Shown here in pieces: positions 11,939 through 23,600 of a stretch of DNA of 64,000 nucleotides (positions within the stretch are counted from its first letter, which is position 1; each line of letters opens with the position of its first letter). Source of the stretch: Nitzschia sp. pyKryTriq1 (lineage: Eukaryota > Bacillariophyta > Bacillariophyceae > Bacillariales > Bacillariaceae). The stretch spans positions 1,933,001 through 1,997,000 of the forward strand of contig OY101122.1 in assembly GCA_956465555.1 (NCBI GenBank), read 5' to 3'. A model generated the notes under the pieces. The model searched no databases. It was not told where the DNA came from and was given only the letters and a program-made list of their open reading frames with translations. The position numbers and the translations under genes were made by a program.

Positions 11939-13789
11939 ATGATAAAGCTATCCTTGTTAGTGGCCCCATGCTTCCTTCTGGCCACATTTCAGCTCTCGGT
12001 GACGATGATTGAATCCTTCGAGGACGACGCCTCCTCAATAAGTTCGTACTCCTCGTACGGCGTGGATGTTTCCTTTCCCATCCATCATGAATCATCGACC
12101 AGTATCAATTACGACTATTTACCCCACAATGCACTCCCCAGCTTGTATCCGACCCCTCAATCCTACCGTGACATGCCCCTTCAACCACTGGGCGATCGGC
12201 AAGCCGTCTACCAAGAGTTTCTCCAAGGATGTGTCGACTTTTACTCGAATAGTAACAAATGTGGAGACTACGAACGTGATCGAGTCACCATGAATCTACG
12301 GCAACCCCAATCCATGATCAATTATACCGACATGGTAAGTACATACTCTATAGTGTGCATAGGTCTTGTACGGTGTACAAAATTATGGATTCTTTCTCAA
12401 CTTGGACTCATGTCTACGTTCTTCTTTACTACTATACGTACTCTACTTTAGGGCTTTCAAAAGGTACCTGTTCCGAAAAATGTGTGGGATCCCATTCGAA
12501 GATTCTGGGAGCGTAATAAAGAAAATTGGAAGCCGGAACGGTGGCCCGAGGGTAAGTAACGTAGTGCAGTTGCTTGATCGAGACATATCCTGGCCTACGC
12601 TTTATTAGATTGACGACGCTGCACCGACGGTGACGACTGACAAAACCTTTGACATGCTCCTCCTGCCCCTTTTTCTACCAGGAAATACTTATACCAATCA
12701 TTGGAAAGCGCCCACTTATTTGGTGAATATTGAAGACTCTAGCCTGCGTGGGGGAGGGTCTCATTTATTAAAACAGGCGATCGTAGAGGGGACTCGGGGA
12801 GTTGTGGAGGAATGGAGTGGACAAGCAGAGTTAACCGAACGCAGCTTGTACGGCATTCGAAGCTTGTATGGCATTCGAATCTATACCGAGGAAGCAATGT
12901 TGAACAGTCACGTAGATCGCTTACCATATGTGTTTTCGGCAGGTACGTTTTATTGTTTACAATATCTTGTGCTTGTAGCACAGTATGCGGTTTATGATTC
13001 TTGAGATCCACGTCTTCAAACTTACATTCCGTCAACCTCTCTCTCTCTCTCTCTCTGGTAGTCATTAACGTCGATCAAGACTTGGACGAACCCTGGCCCA
13101 TGGAAGTGATCGGGCATGATGGCAAGGCTAACAATGTTACACTGAAACCCGGTGAAATGCTACTATACGAGAGTCATTCAATTATTCACGGGCGACCGTT
13201 CGCTTTAAAAGGACGATACATGGCCAATTTGTTTGTGCATTATGAACCAGTAGGACATTCGTCGAGGCACCACAACCATGATACTACTAGTTCTTTGGAT
13301 GAGGGTATCTCCAGTCAATATCGCAAAGCTATCCAAGAGGGGACTGGCGGCCACGAGGCAGCAAGCGATGCTGCCAATGGCCTTCCACCCTACCTTCTTC
13401 CTGATTCACCCGAAGAATCCCACTATCGAGAGGAACATTCTCAACACGACATTCCGCAAGGTGACTCGACGGATCAGACACTGGCACATACGTTAGCAGC
13501 GGAGGGACGGATCAATGAACTCATTGAGTTGATTGAAGAAGAAAAGCATTTGATTCATGCAACAGATGCCAACGGGTGGACTGCGCTACACGAGGGAGCT
13601 CGATGGGGGCATGTGGATGTGGTCCGCTTCCTAGTAGAACAAGGAGCCGATATCCACTTGCGATCCAAAAATGGAACGGGGGGAAGTGTCATGTTCTACG
13701 CAAAAATGGTCCAGGGCCCCAATTCGCCTGTGGTCCTATTGTTGGAAAGGCTCGGCGCTATTAGCGTAGAGCCCGACCCAGAGCTTTAG
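11939..13789 (+). CDS. Prolyl 4-hydroxylase domain protein with C-terminal ankyrin repeats
   Basis: Fe(II)/2-oxoglutarate-dependent dioxygenase, probably in the secretory pathway. Predicted exons 11939-12334, 12452-12551, 12682-12942 and 13062-13789 give 494 residues (phases 0, 1, 1). The N-terminus IKLSLLVAPCFLLATF is a signal peptide or anchor. The metal site is H-x-D in LNSHVDRLPYVFSA (about residue 241) and the distal His in SIIHGRPFALKG (about 296), followed by Lys for 2-oxoglutarate. The joins restore FSAVINVDQDLDEPWPM, typical of algal P4H proteins. From about residue 390 two ankyrin repeats follow (DANGWTALHEGARWGHVDVV and on), a fusion that suggests protein-protein targeting of the hydroxylase. 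Exon 3 has a perfect seven-residue tandem duplication (SLYGIRSLYGIR). Intron 3 ends in a long CT tract. The true peptide substrate is not inferable. Confidence 0.92.
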
Positions 13790-13996
13790 CATTATTTAGT
13801 TTGATTCATTCATTCTCATGCACGCTCTTGCGTTTCGCGATACAGCTCGTATTGATCTAGTGCTCTACGTGGTCTAGCCCATAGAGGCTCGGAACTACGA
13901 GTACGGTTAGTCTACCTATACAAGTACTGTACAAGTACCGGGATTGCAGCCTGGACAACTACTTCTTGAACGAGTTGAAGTCCAGCAATCCTCACA
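13790..13996. other. Short convergent 3' interval
   Basis: The 207 bp between two convergent stop codons contains GTAC-rich words near 13910-13945. No gene or clear terminator motif is seen; both 3' UTRs and polyadenylation signals must fit here. Confidence 0.5.
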
Positions 13997-16246
13997 CTAC
14001 TGTGGAGTGACTCCAAACACGGGAGTCTCAATACCAATGTATCGAGCCCCAAGCTGTAGAGCTAGAAAGCGGGAGTAGTGTCTCGACTGGGCGAGGTTCC
14101 CACCGTGAAACCACAACCCATCGACGGATGTCGGTTTCCACATATTTCGCAGTTCCCCTTCCCACGGGCCAGGGTCTTTGGGCCCTTTCCCCAATCCCAG
14201 TCCCCACGTTTTCCCAACTTTCGTTGCGATTTCTTCATTGCAAAGCTGAGACAACCATTGGTCCATTGTTTCAAAGCCCGTAGCATAGACAATGACATCG
14301 GCCGGCAGTCGCTCCTCTTTTTCAGTCGTTTTATCTCGAATCACAATCCCATCTTCATCCAGACAGGAGACTGTCGCATACCGTACACTGACTTCTTTTC
14401 GAATGACCAGATCTGCGCACCCCATGTCAATGTAGAACCCACCGCCTTCGGTCGCGCTTTTTGCAAAGATTCCTGCTCCGTCGGGACCATCATCTAGTTG
14501 ATAACCTGCCACGGCCAAATTCGATAAGAGTTCATGGTCTGTTGATTGCATTTGGCGATTGATTGCTTTCCATTTGGGAATAAGAAGTTTATAAGGAACG
14601 CATGTTGCCACGAGATCCGCATCTTCATGGTGGAGAGGAGCATCTTGGCGGTACAAAGCCCCTAAACCATGAGTCAAGACCGATTGAGTAGACACAACCA
14701 TGGAAGGGCTGCGTTGAATCATGGTGACTTTTGCTGCGCCTTGCTCCCACAAATCTTGGACAATGTCCCAACCGGAATTGTTGGATCCGACTACCACCAC
14801 GCGCTTCCCAGCATGGGGTCGCCCCCCACGGTACTGGGACGAGTGCAATTGAAGGCCCATGAATTGTCCTGGAATATTTTTGGGTACTCTTGGCTTTGAT
14901 GAGTTTCCTGTCGCGAAGACGACATGCTTGGAGGATATCGTACGGGTTCTCGTCGTCGCTTTCTTCCCGTTTTCACCCTCCGCCTGTTGAACCTGCACCT
15001 CCCACGTACTACCACCCTTTCCATTTGACGACGACGACGACGACGACTCTTGCACCTTTAGTACACGACTGTTCGTTTGCACATTTAAATCCAAGGTTTT
15101 GGCATATGTTTCCATCCACTCGGCTATTTTATCACGAGGACAAAAGATGGGCCATGTTTCCGGGAAGGGCAGGTAGGGCATGTGATTGTACCAGACGGGA
15201 TCATGTAAATGAAGAGAAGGATATCGTTTGCGCCAAGCGCTACCCGGTTTTGGTCCGGCCTCCAATATCGTGTAAGGGATGTCCATGAGATGCAAACGGG
15301 CTCCCAAAGCCAATCCGGCTTGACCACCCCCGACAATGACGACGAATGGATCGTCTTTTTTGTCCTCGCGCTGTGACAATAATCGTTCAGGCCAGTACTT
15401 TCGGTTGCGAATTGCCCCCGCCTTATGTCCACGAATTCGGTTGTCTCCAATCTGGAAGGGTCGATCCGACAATTCGAGCAACGTCGTCAAAAGCGTGTGA
15501 ATCTTGAAGAATTTCGCACCACTTTCTTTGGTACCACTCGGATCTTTCAATCTCACGAGACGAAAATGAGCCTTACCAGACCCGATGGAGTCCAACGTAA
15601 AGTCACACCAAAATTCCAAAGTCCCATCATCATTGTACTTGAGAGGAAGGGGCTTGTTCGAAAGTTGGAAACGACGACACTTTTCGCGAGCTCGGGATAC
15701 GCCGTCATCTTCCAAGGCTTGTACGATGGCTGTGGGACCTTCCATTGTTTGAATATCCCAAGTGAATGCCACCATATCCCGCCAAAAAGGAGTCATCGTT
15801 GCTGTTTCTGTTGCCGTTTTAGTCGGTTCCACAAAAAAATCTTCCACCACTCGGGTCCCCGACTGGCAGTTCCACGCCGACTGAAAGTCCTCCAAAAATG
15901 TCTCGACAACTGCCAGCTCTACCTCTAGCATCTTGTCTTGATCATTTCCACCACGTGTAGTTTCAGGGGCTACAACGTCATCACTTATTGGAGAGTTTCT
16001 CTCTTTCGTTTCAGAGAATACATCATGCGATTTGCTCGCGAATAAGATTGCAGCAGTAGTAGCAGCAACAGCAGCAGCAGTATTGGCGGAAGATCCTTGT
16101 ATTAGAGCACCCGCAGGCTTGATGCGACGACAAGGCAGAGCCATCCGGCGTTCAAGCGTAGGAAGAAGGGCCCGCGCCGCTGACGAAAACACCGAAAGAA
16201 GCAGAAAACACCAGATGCAAGCGATGTGTTTATTCAAGATATACAT
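13997..16246 (-). CDS. Flavin-containing monooxygenase-like protein with N-terminal SnoaL-like region
   Basis: FAD/NADPH-dependent oxidoreductase of the FMO/YUCCA-like class; single exon, about 749 residues. The ATG at 16246 opens into a signal-peptide-like stretch (IACIWCFLLLSVFSSAARA); an in-frame ATG at 16318 would add 24 residues. Residues of about 110-270 look like a SnoaL/NTF2-like fold (ETFLEDFQSAWN, FWCDFTLDSIGSGKAHFRLV). The FAD Rossmann motif is VVIVGGGQAGLALGA (about 302-316). The FMO fingerprint F-x-G-x-x-x-H-S-x-x-Y is FMGLQLHSSQY. The NADPH motif is VVVVGSNNSGWDI and the late ATG motif is VIVYATGFETMD. This two-domain layout is typical of microbial and algal FMO-like proteins of unknown substrate. 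Auxin synthesis cannot be claimed from sequence. Secretory or plastid localisation is possible. Confidence 0.9.
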   Translation of the reverse strand: MYILNKHIACIWCFLLLSVFSSAARALLPTLERRMALPCRRIKPAGALIQGSSANTAAAVAATTAAILFASKSHDVFSETKERNSPISDDVVAPETTRGGNDQDKMLEVELAVVETFLEDFQSAWNCQSGTRVVEDFFVEPTKTATETATMTPFWRDMVAFTWDIQTMEGPTAIVQALEDDGVSRAREKCRRFQLSNKPLPLKYNDDGTLEFWCDFTLDSIGSGKAHFRLVRLKDPSGTKESGAKFFKIHTLLTTLLELSDRPFQIGDNRIRGHKAGAIRNRKYWPERLLSQREDKKDDPFVVIVGGGQAGLALGARLHLMDIPYTILEAGPKPGSAWRKRYPSLHLHDPVWYNHMPYLPFPETWPIFCPRDKIAEWMETYAKTLDLNVQTNSRVLKVQESSSSSSSNGKGGSTWEVQVQQAEGENGKKATTRTRTISSKHVVFATGNSSKPRVPKNIPGQFMGLQLHSSQYRGGRPHAGKRVVVVGSNNSGWDIVQDLWEQGAAKVTMIQRSPSMVVSTQSVLTHGLGALYRQDAPLHHEDADLVATCVPYKLLIPKWKAINRQMQSTDHELLSNLAVAGYQLDDGPDGAGIFAKSATEGGGFYIDMGCADLVIRKEVSVRYATVSCLDEDGIVIRDKTTEKEERLPADVIVYATGFETMDQWLSQLCNEEIATKVGKTWGLGLGKGPKDPGPWEGELRNMWKPTSVDGLWFHGGNLAQSRHYSRFLALQLGARYIGIETPVFGVTPQ

Positions 16247-17918
16247 ACCGGTGCTATTATGCTGCCAAAATGTCAACCCCGTCACCCTCCTTTCATGGGA
16301 AGAATACGAGGAGTACATGGTGTCTTGGTTGATCCGACGCCATCACACACTGCGGGCAGATGAAGATAGTAGAGTGGTTACTACGAGTACGCGAACTCGC
16401 TATGGTCGGTGCTGCGGCAATAGGGAAGGAGTCTTGAGATACAGCGATCTGCAGCTTGAAGAGATGGTTGTAATGACTGAAATATGAAAGCTATTACAGT
16501 ATTAAAAAGCTAAAGCAGCGAAAAAGTGCACTGTCTAAATTTTAACAGTTATGGCTTGCCGCATTCCAAAATTTCTCGCCGTAGGAGCTCGTTGCACCGG
16601 TATACCTGTACCGGTAGGACAATACTCCAGGAGCGCGCCGGCCACCCCAACCTTCTCCATCCAACAACATGAAGAAATAATACTCGACAATGACGAAACC
16701 TCAATATATCAACTTCCGGAGCCAGTGTGACCCTCTTAGAGGTGGCAGTGTGGCGATCACTTCAAAAGGGTCGATCAAACACCTGGATCTTGTGTTCAAA
16801 GCGTGGGGCCATGAGTGTCTACGTAGCGCTAATACACGAAAGCAATAGAGTGTAAATTATGAGCTTATCTATGAGAACAATCGGTTGAGTCGTGATTGGA
16901 GCCTGATTGCAGGGGTTCGGTTCACGCAAGGAGTCCCATAAGCGGTACTTGAACCCCCCCCCCCACGCGTGCACCACGAAACAGTTTTCTCGACGGTTTT
17001 GGACAGATCTCGACAAGCTGAACATTTCCATGTACTTTTCATCTAAAAAGAGTCAATTTTGACGGGAAAATAAAATGATTTGTGTTTCCTCGCGATACAC
17101 CGTGTTAAAAAGCCCGAAATTCTCGATGCCAAATTATTGTCAAGCCACGAAATGATTCAAGTCCGCTCTACAGTACGAACAGTACGTGTACGTACGTACC
17201 GGCCAGCCAAGAATCTACAGGCGGGAGTGATTCCTGCTACCGGTACCAAGTACAGGTACCAGGTACCTGGCCGTTGGCGGTATCGGTACGACACATCATC
17301 ACACAGTTACCCAGATTAGAAGTGTGCTTATCTTTATTAATGAAACATTATTTCTTCTGTTCAATTGTATCTCCTTGAAGTAAATCATGTTCGATTCGAT
17401 CACAGAGGCAATTATTGATTTGTCTAAGCTACATGCAGAATACGTATCTTTTTGCTAATGGAAGAAAGGAGACGAATCCCGAAGAACATGAGGGAGCGTT
17501 CCTCGTTCGCACACGTTCTCCTTTAATCAATCCAGTGAAATGAGTGGTGGTACCGTTACATACTGCCGTACGATTTAAAATGATAGTCTATTGGAATGGG
17601 ATGAATGAAACAAACGAAACTTTCAGAAAAATATAACTTAGCAAACTATTCCTGGTAGTAGTAACAATATCTAATACACTACGAGGATTCCTCTCTACCC
17701 TCAAAAGAGATTGCTCTAGCCAGCTAAGTCGGTACGAGTAGTGATGATCATGGAGTGATGGATAGCCTCCTGGATACTTATATTATGCTACTACTATACT
17801 CGTAGATATTCATCCCAGTAGAGTACCGGTAGCGCCGGCACTAACTATATACTATCTAGACCGGAAATAGAAGTTTTGACGATGAGGATGTTTGTTCCTC
17901 CTCCTCTGCTTCCTCTCC
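16247..17918. other. Intergenic, 1.7 kb, GTAC-rich
   Basis: No gene recognised. It carries the upstream region of the flavin monooxygenase and the 3' flank of the next HSF. Visible items are a C11 run at 16954-16964, clustered TACCGGTA/GTAC words at about 16597-16620, 17165-17290 and 17822-17832, and AT-rich stretches between. Confidence 0.55.
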
Positions 17919-18325
17919 TCATGTGTTGGTGTTGGTGGTGTTGATGATCGGGCTGGGTTCCAGTAGCTGTCGGAATCTTGCTACGTCGTCAGTGTGATGG
18001 TCTTGCTTTTCGTCTCTTCTTCTTCTATTCATTTTCTTGTTACCGCCGGCCACACCATCCGTAGTATTAGTGGTGGTTGGTACAACGCCGGATTTTTGTA
18101 GCAATGCTCGAATCAGCTCTTCTTCTTTTCCAGCAACAAAAGGCGACAAAACATGTGGCGATCCACCATCGTTGCTCTTGTCATTCTCACCAAAAGTGGT
18201 AATGATTTCATTAGCAATGGCAGAATGATCGGCAGCATCAGCACTACTACTAGTAACCCCTGCTGCCCCACCCCCGAGGAGCCGCTGCTGTTGCTGCTGT
18301 ATCAACAAGTTGTTGTTGTTGGATC

Positions 18326-18359
<34 letters not shown>

Positions 18360-19514
18360 GATAAATGTTGGTTGGTGCAGTAGGGCTCCATACTGTTCTT
18401 GTTGTGTAGTAGCGCGTGCGGCTACTAGTATACCGCCGGAGGATGGTGGTGGTGAGAACAGTGCTGGGGGTGGAGTTCTTCTTGCTACATTGCCCAGCAG
18501 CTGCTCTTGCCCTGTTGTTAATTGCTGTGCTTCGGAAGAACCGGAAGAGGCAAGCTGAGAAAAGGAGAGGAGGGCGGACGATTGCTTCAATAGACCTTGG
18601 AGATACGCTCTGAGATCCGAGGATGACTCTGTCGTCGTCGAAACTGGTGAAAAATGATTGATTGGTGCTCCTGGTGCTGTGGCAGCAGCATCCGGCTCAG
18701 AAGTACTAGCACCAGAATGATGGAAAAGAGAATTTTGTGTGGTGTTGCTCTCGTCGTGCTCGGCGTAGTATGAAGAGGGGATTAATGAAGTGCTCATCGT
18801 ATCCATCAGTGGCAGCATCTGCTGCTGATTGCTCTTTTCCTCTTCTTGAGATTTTTGCGCCGAACTGGAAGACATCGATGAGCCTCCTCGTCCCTTCAAT
18901 TTGGAAGATGCACTCATACTGGTAGAATCTCGTTTCAATCGAAAACATAACTCAACGTTGTCGCGGTGAAAGAAGCGATGATAGTAGTGTCCTTTTAACG
19001 GCCCTTTCTGCTTTACTCGGTGCATCTTGTACAGTGATATCTGACGCATAAAAGACTTGTAATGATTTTGAAAGGGGAAGAATTGCGGTAATAATTCCTT
19101 AGTGAAGCGCTCCCTGTTGTGTATTCGGAAGTATCCTCCGCACGGAGACCATGCTGCAATTGAATCCAGACCCGGTGTTTCAGAGGCGTGAGAAAGGAGC
19201 TTGTGCAGGCGCAGTGGAAAGTGGTCTTGATTGTACTTGTTGGCTTCTAAAGTATCGGCAGCGCCCACGATATCTGAAGAAGGAACTTCAACAATTGGTC
19301 TAGTGGGGGTGTAGAACGACTGCAGCAGGAGTGGGGGTTGTGCCGCTTGTCCTGAGGACAACGCTCCAGCTGCCAGGACACCGTCAGCAGTATTGGCACC
19401 GCGTGGTGAAGCATGGTGATAACGAGCGCGGACCCAGCCGGGGGGGGCGCCGTCGTCAGAGGAATCATGCCTTTGATGCCGATGGGGAGGAGACTCTTCG
19501 TGGCGGTAATACAT
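17919..19514 (-). CDS. HSF: Heat shock factor-like transcription factor, divergent
   Basis: Single-exon protein of 531 residues from the ATG at 19514; the open frame upstream starts only with GTG. The HSF-type domain lies at about residues 99-195, starting FPLRLHKLLSHASETPG. Its wing/recognition region HYKSFMRQISLYKMHRVKQK replaces the canonical S-F-x-R-Q-L-N-x-Y-G-F, so DNA specificity may differ. The remainder is low complexity: poly-Ala, poly-Asn/Gln, Ser/Thr-rich and a basic NKKMNRRRRDEK stretch near the C-terminus that could be a nuclear signal. No clear coiled coil follows the domain, so trimerisation is uncertain. It is unlike the other two HSF genes here in domain sequence and gene structure (intronless). 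Confidence 0.88.
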
Positions 19515-20565
19515 GTTTTGTTTTTGTTGCGTTGTTGTGGGTTTCCTTATTTTTATTTTTATGAGGCGTTTCGCTTGCACTCTAGCAACTGCTCGTACGA
19601 ATTCGGCGGTACAGGTAGCGGCGGCTTCGACGAAAGAAGAAGACAATTGCACTTGCTTGTTCAGAAAGTGTACAGGGGCTTCTGTACGAACGCGTGGTCG
19701 TTATTTATCTCTTGCTCTTCTGTATGTGGACGTTTGTGTGCGAAGCGCGGTCAATATTTATCTCTTGCTCTTCTTTGGCCACGCTGGCCGTACAGCGTGT
19801 GCATACTGGTACCACTCTAGAGTAGCACAAGTACTGTACCGGTAGTACCGGTAACGAGACCTGGTGTTAGTTCGGCGCTACCTGGTACCGTACGTACATG
19901 CGTGGATGGTTTGGAATTAATAGCCTCTCGCTCGACGAACGACGAATGACAGCGAAGGAGGCTATGCTGTTTTACTGGACTTACTGGACAATTCGCGGTC
20001 TGCCGTTCAAGTTCGCAGCGTTAATTGAAAAATTGTTAGGCCGGGCATTGAAATCTCCCAAAGAACATTCAATCAAGGTGATAAGAAAGGTCTATATTTA
20101 ACTTCGATTTCGCTCTTGCGTCAAGAAAATGCAAAGGAGCCAATTACCCCTGGCCACTCGTGGGCGCGTGATGCAGTACTTTAGTACCGGTACTATCGTA
20201 CCCCATAAGGAGAAATTCCTTTTTGACAAGTATGACCTCTGTCATGCAGCCAAAACTGCCTGACCACGTACAGACCAAATGATCAAATTTTGCGTACGAG
20301 TACTGGCGTACCTGGTACTCTGATCGTGGCGCAGCACTCCCCGGATGCTCTAGTAGGCCAAAACTACCCACTCGCACTGACACGTGGCACTTAAAATCGT
20401 AAAACGTAAATCGTGTGCGCCGACTAGCGTCCGTCTTAGCGCCCCTACCACCTGTCAGGATGATATGTGGATAATAAAGGGCATTCTACTACTCTAGTTT
20501 CTCGGCTTCGTCTACGGCCATATGTACAGGGTGTGACTACTAGAGTTCTGTGTCACAACGATGTC
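19515..20565. promoter_or_regulatory. 5' region of the divergent HSF, with a tandem promoter repeat
   Basis: About 1.05 kb without a convincing gene. Close to the HSF start lies a two-copy tandem element (19687-19721, 19741-19774). TACCGGTA/GTAC clusters occur at 19835-19890 and 20180-20310. The left part is the HSF promoter region; the right part is the 3' flank of the TLDc gene and holds a copy of that gene's end. Confidence 0.45.
19687..19774. repeat. Two-copy tandem element upstream of HSF
   Basis: Copies at 19687-19721 and 19741-19774, period 54 bp, share ATTTATCTCTTGCTCTTCT after a variable CGAA-CGCG-GGTC head. They lie about 175-260 bp upstream of the HSF start codon. On the minus strand each copy carries GAGATAAAT, AT-rich like a TATA element. 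A promoter role is inferred. Confidence 0.7.
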
Positions 20566-20670
20566 CTATTCGGCGTGTCGTTCGAGAAAGAGCTTTCCAA
20601 GCTCTAGTTTCTCGGCTTCTTCTACGGTCATACAGGGTGTCAAGGTCCATAGTTCCATGTTGACAATTTC
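20492..20670. repeat. Tandem duplication of the TLDc gene end into its 3' flank
   Basis: Bases 20492-20535 repeat 20602-20641, the region coding the last turn of the TLDc protein (VEEAEKLEL). Four inserted bases and scattered substitutions separate the copies, and weaker similarity continues to about 20560 and 20670. Read on the minus strand the outer copy gives HMAVDEAEKLE then a stop. Confidence 0.75.
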
Positions 20671-23600
20671 AAAGACAGAGCCCTTAGAATGAACGCTTGA
20701 GAGAGACGGGGAAGCGAATGTTACGCAAGGACTACTCGTTCCAGTCAGCAAGTCACCAGAGATGGCAAGTCCAAAGCCCCACTCATGCGGTTGAATGGAG
20801 GTTTCGTTGCGTGACGAGGGCATCATCATACTGTCGTCATCCAGCTTCTTTTCTGCGGGTGTTCCACCACCCAAGGCAATGCGATCATGAGTGCAGAGTT
20901 GAATGAAACGGTTTTCTCCCGTATAGGGGAAGACATCAATCTCTGATTCCAAATGGGCTTGTTCGAGAATGTCATGGGTCTTTTCCAGCCTGGATCTTCG
21001 CATTCTCCAAAGAAACGATTCTCCACTACCAAAGTAATTCCAGTTCTTACGCCAGGGTTGTCCCGTGAAGCAGCCAAAGACTTCCCCGTCGATTGTTTCC
21101 AGAGCTAGAATCGAGTACTGGACACCTCGAGCCCGTTTCAGAAAAGTATGGAGGGACGCTCCATCGCGGACCATGCTGTATTTAAGGAAAAAGTTTTGGC
21201 CACTCTTGGCGAGTGGCATAAAGGCCTGTAAGCTCTCCATCAGCGGAGGACTCAAGACATGAGGTTGTGCTGCTTCGTCATCGGCGTCGGTTCCCAAGAT
21301 CAAAAAGTCCAATGAGCCGCCTCCTCCGTAACCGTTCACGTATTCGTCTTTCAAGACGTTCCACGAATCATGGCGGTCGTTCTCTGAGTTCATATCCCAC
21401 GATGTGTCGTCCTCGTCGTTTTCTCCATAACCAGAGATCTGACGACCCGAATTGTCTTTGAGCAATAGATTGGCTGTAAAGTAAGAAAGTGGGAAGGACT
21501 GAGTGTGAGCACAGTTGCCTGTAATGTGTGTCTCTTCGTGTGATTTTTAAACTTACCTCCGGACCCCAGAAAGATGGGGGCCATATCCTCATGTGATAGT
21601 GATCGTGGGAAAGCGCCGCGAAAGATTTCTGGATGGGGTTGATAGGACGAAAGCGCCGTATCCCAACTGTTGCAGGTTCGAATGGAAGCATCCATCGAAA
21701 TCATTCCTGGAAAGGTCGACTGACTGCCATAAAAATAGTCGTCTTGCAGAGGCTGATCATGGAGCTCCGTCACTTCGATCCCTTCTCCATTGTAAGCATT
21801 GCGACTCGCCAATCGCATCAAGACGGGCTTACTAGCCGGTGCAAGGCCACTACTGTGAGTGCTGGAATCTTGCGGTTGTTCCTCGTCGTCGTCCTCCCAA
21901 TGAGCCGTGGATGCGGTAGTCGTTGCTGTCCCAGCAGTCGAAGGATAGGTTTGGTCGGTATCGTTCGAGGGAATGGCAACTGCGTGGGGTAAAGATCCCA
22001 AACTGGATTCTCGCTCGCGCGTTGGAGACTGCTGCGATGACTGTTGCAACCAGGTATTGGCGACATCACTTGATGCAGCATACTGTGGGTTTGGGATGAT
22101 TCCGCTTGCTGCGGCAGTGCTAGCATCATCTAGCAATGGATGCCCATGGTGCAGACTTGGGATCGAGTCGGATCGATAAAATTGTGAATGACTCGACGAG
22201 AAGGATTCCTCTCGGACAAGGGGATGTCCGTGATGCAAACTTGGAATGCTCGAAACCGAATCTTGACGAATCGGGTGCCCATGATGCAAACTTGGAATAC
22301 TAGAAACCGAATCTTGACGAATGGGATGGCCATGGTGTAGACTGGGAATGCTCGAAACTGAATCTTGTCGAATGGGGTGTCCATGGTGCAGACTGGGAAT
22401 GCTCGAAACCGAATCTTGACGAATGGGATGGCCATGATGCAAGCTAGGAATGCTCGAGACCGAGTCTTGTCGAATCGGATGGGCGTGATGGATACTGGGA
22501 ATGGAGGAGGTCGAGTCTTGACGCTGTACCAAAGGTGGAGGACACTCTTCGGGCACAGGAACGGTTAACACATGCGAGGTCAAGGCATTAGTATCCGAGA
22601 CTGATCGTCTCAGTAGCTTTTTGGTTTTGGGGGTTCCATCCGTTTCTTGGTGAAAGGTGACCGACTTCCGTGAGCTATTGGTTGAAGATCGTCGTTGAAA
22701 ACGCGCCGGAGGAGGTACATCGGGCATTATTAGCGATTGGCTGCGGTTGTGCAACCAAGCGGGCGCTGGTTTGGGTGGCATCTTCGGACCTTTCGAAGAA
22801 AGTCGTCGTTGTGCTGATGGCCGAAAGATACCCCCCGAAGGAGGAGGTCTGGGCACTGCACTAGAACTTGACGATCCGATCGAATTCGATCGGCGCATTA
22901 TCGAGTTTCGACTGCCATTGTGAGTAACAGCCAAGCCCGACTTATGCGCTCTCCACAAGGTCAAATGTTGAATCGATTTCCTGCGTTGTTCCAACGCCTG
23001 TAGTCGACGTAGACTCCCTTGAGAGTTGGCTCTTTCGAGTGTCGGCCAAATGTCGGCACTACCAGCTCCGCTATTACTGGCTTGGCGTTCTCCTTCCGTG
23101 CTACCTGTACTGCCGGGCATAGATCCGTGCTCCCAGTAAAAAGGTTGTCCCATGTGATGTTTGGGCGTTTGGTGATCAAAAAATAGTTCGTCATCCTGCA
23201 ATTTCTCAAAGGCCAGTTGGACTTCAATTTCGTTGCCGCGCACTAGCAAATCCCCCAAATATCTCTGTTCCTGGGCTGTCAAACTCATTTTGCGTAGCAG
23301 CACTTGACGGCGAAGAGAATCGCGAGAACTCGCACTGACATCTCTCGCGTCCGTAAAAATCCTGGGTGGGGGTGTTTTCGGTGTAGTAGTAGTAGTAGTA
23401 GTAGTAGTACTATGCGTGGAGCCTGCAACTTCGCCTTCCAAAGTGAAACTTTCCACTACCGCAGTTTCTCGGCCGACGTCATCAGAGGCACTGTCTACGC
23501 TCAGTGAACTTATCGCCGTTCCGTTGGAAGTTGCACGAGGAGGAACCGTACGAATGACTGTGGAGGGTGGGGCAGCACCAGCACCAGCACCGGTCGTACT

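Noticed and set aside
14078-14497. Plus-strand open frame inside the flavin monooxygenase gene
   Set aside because: Shadow of the strongly supported minus-strand gene with all FMO motifs.
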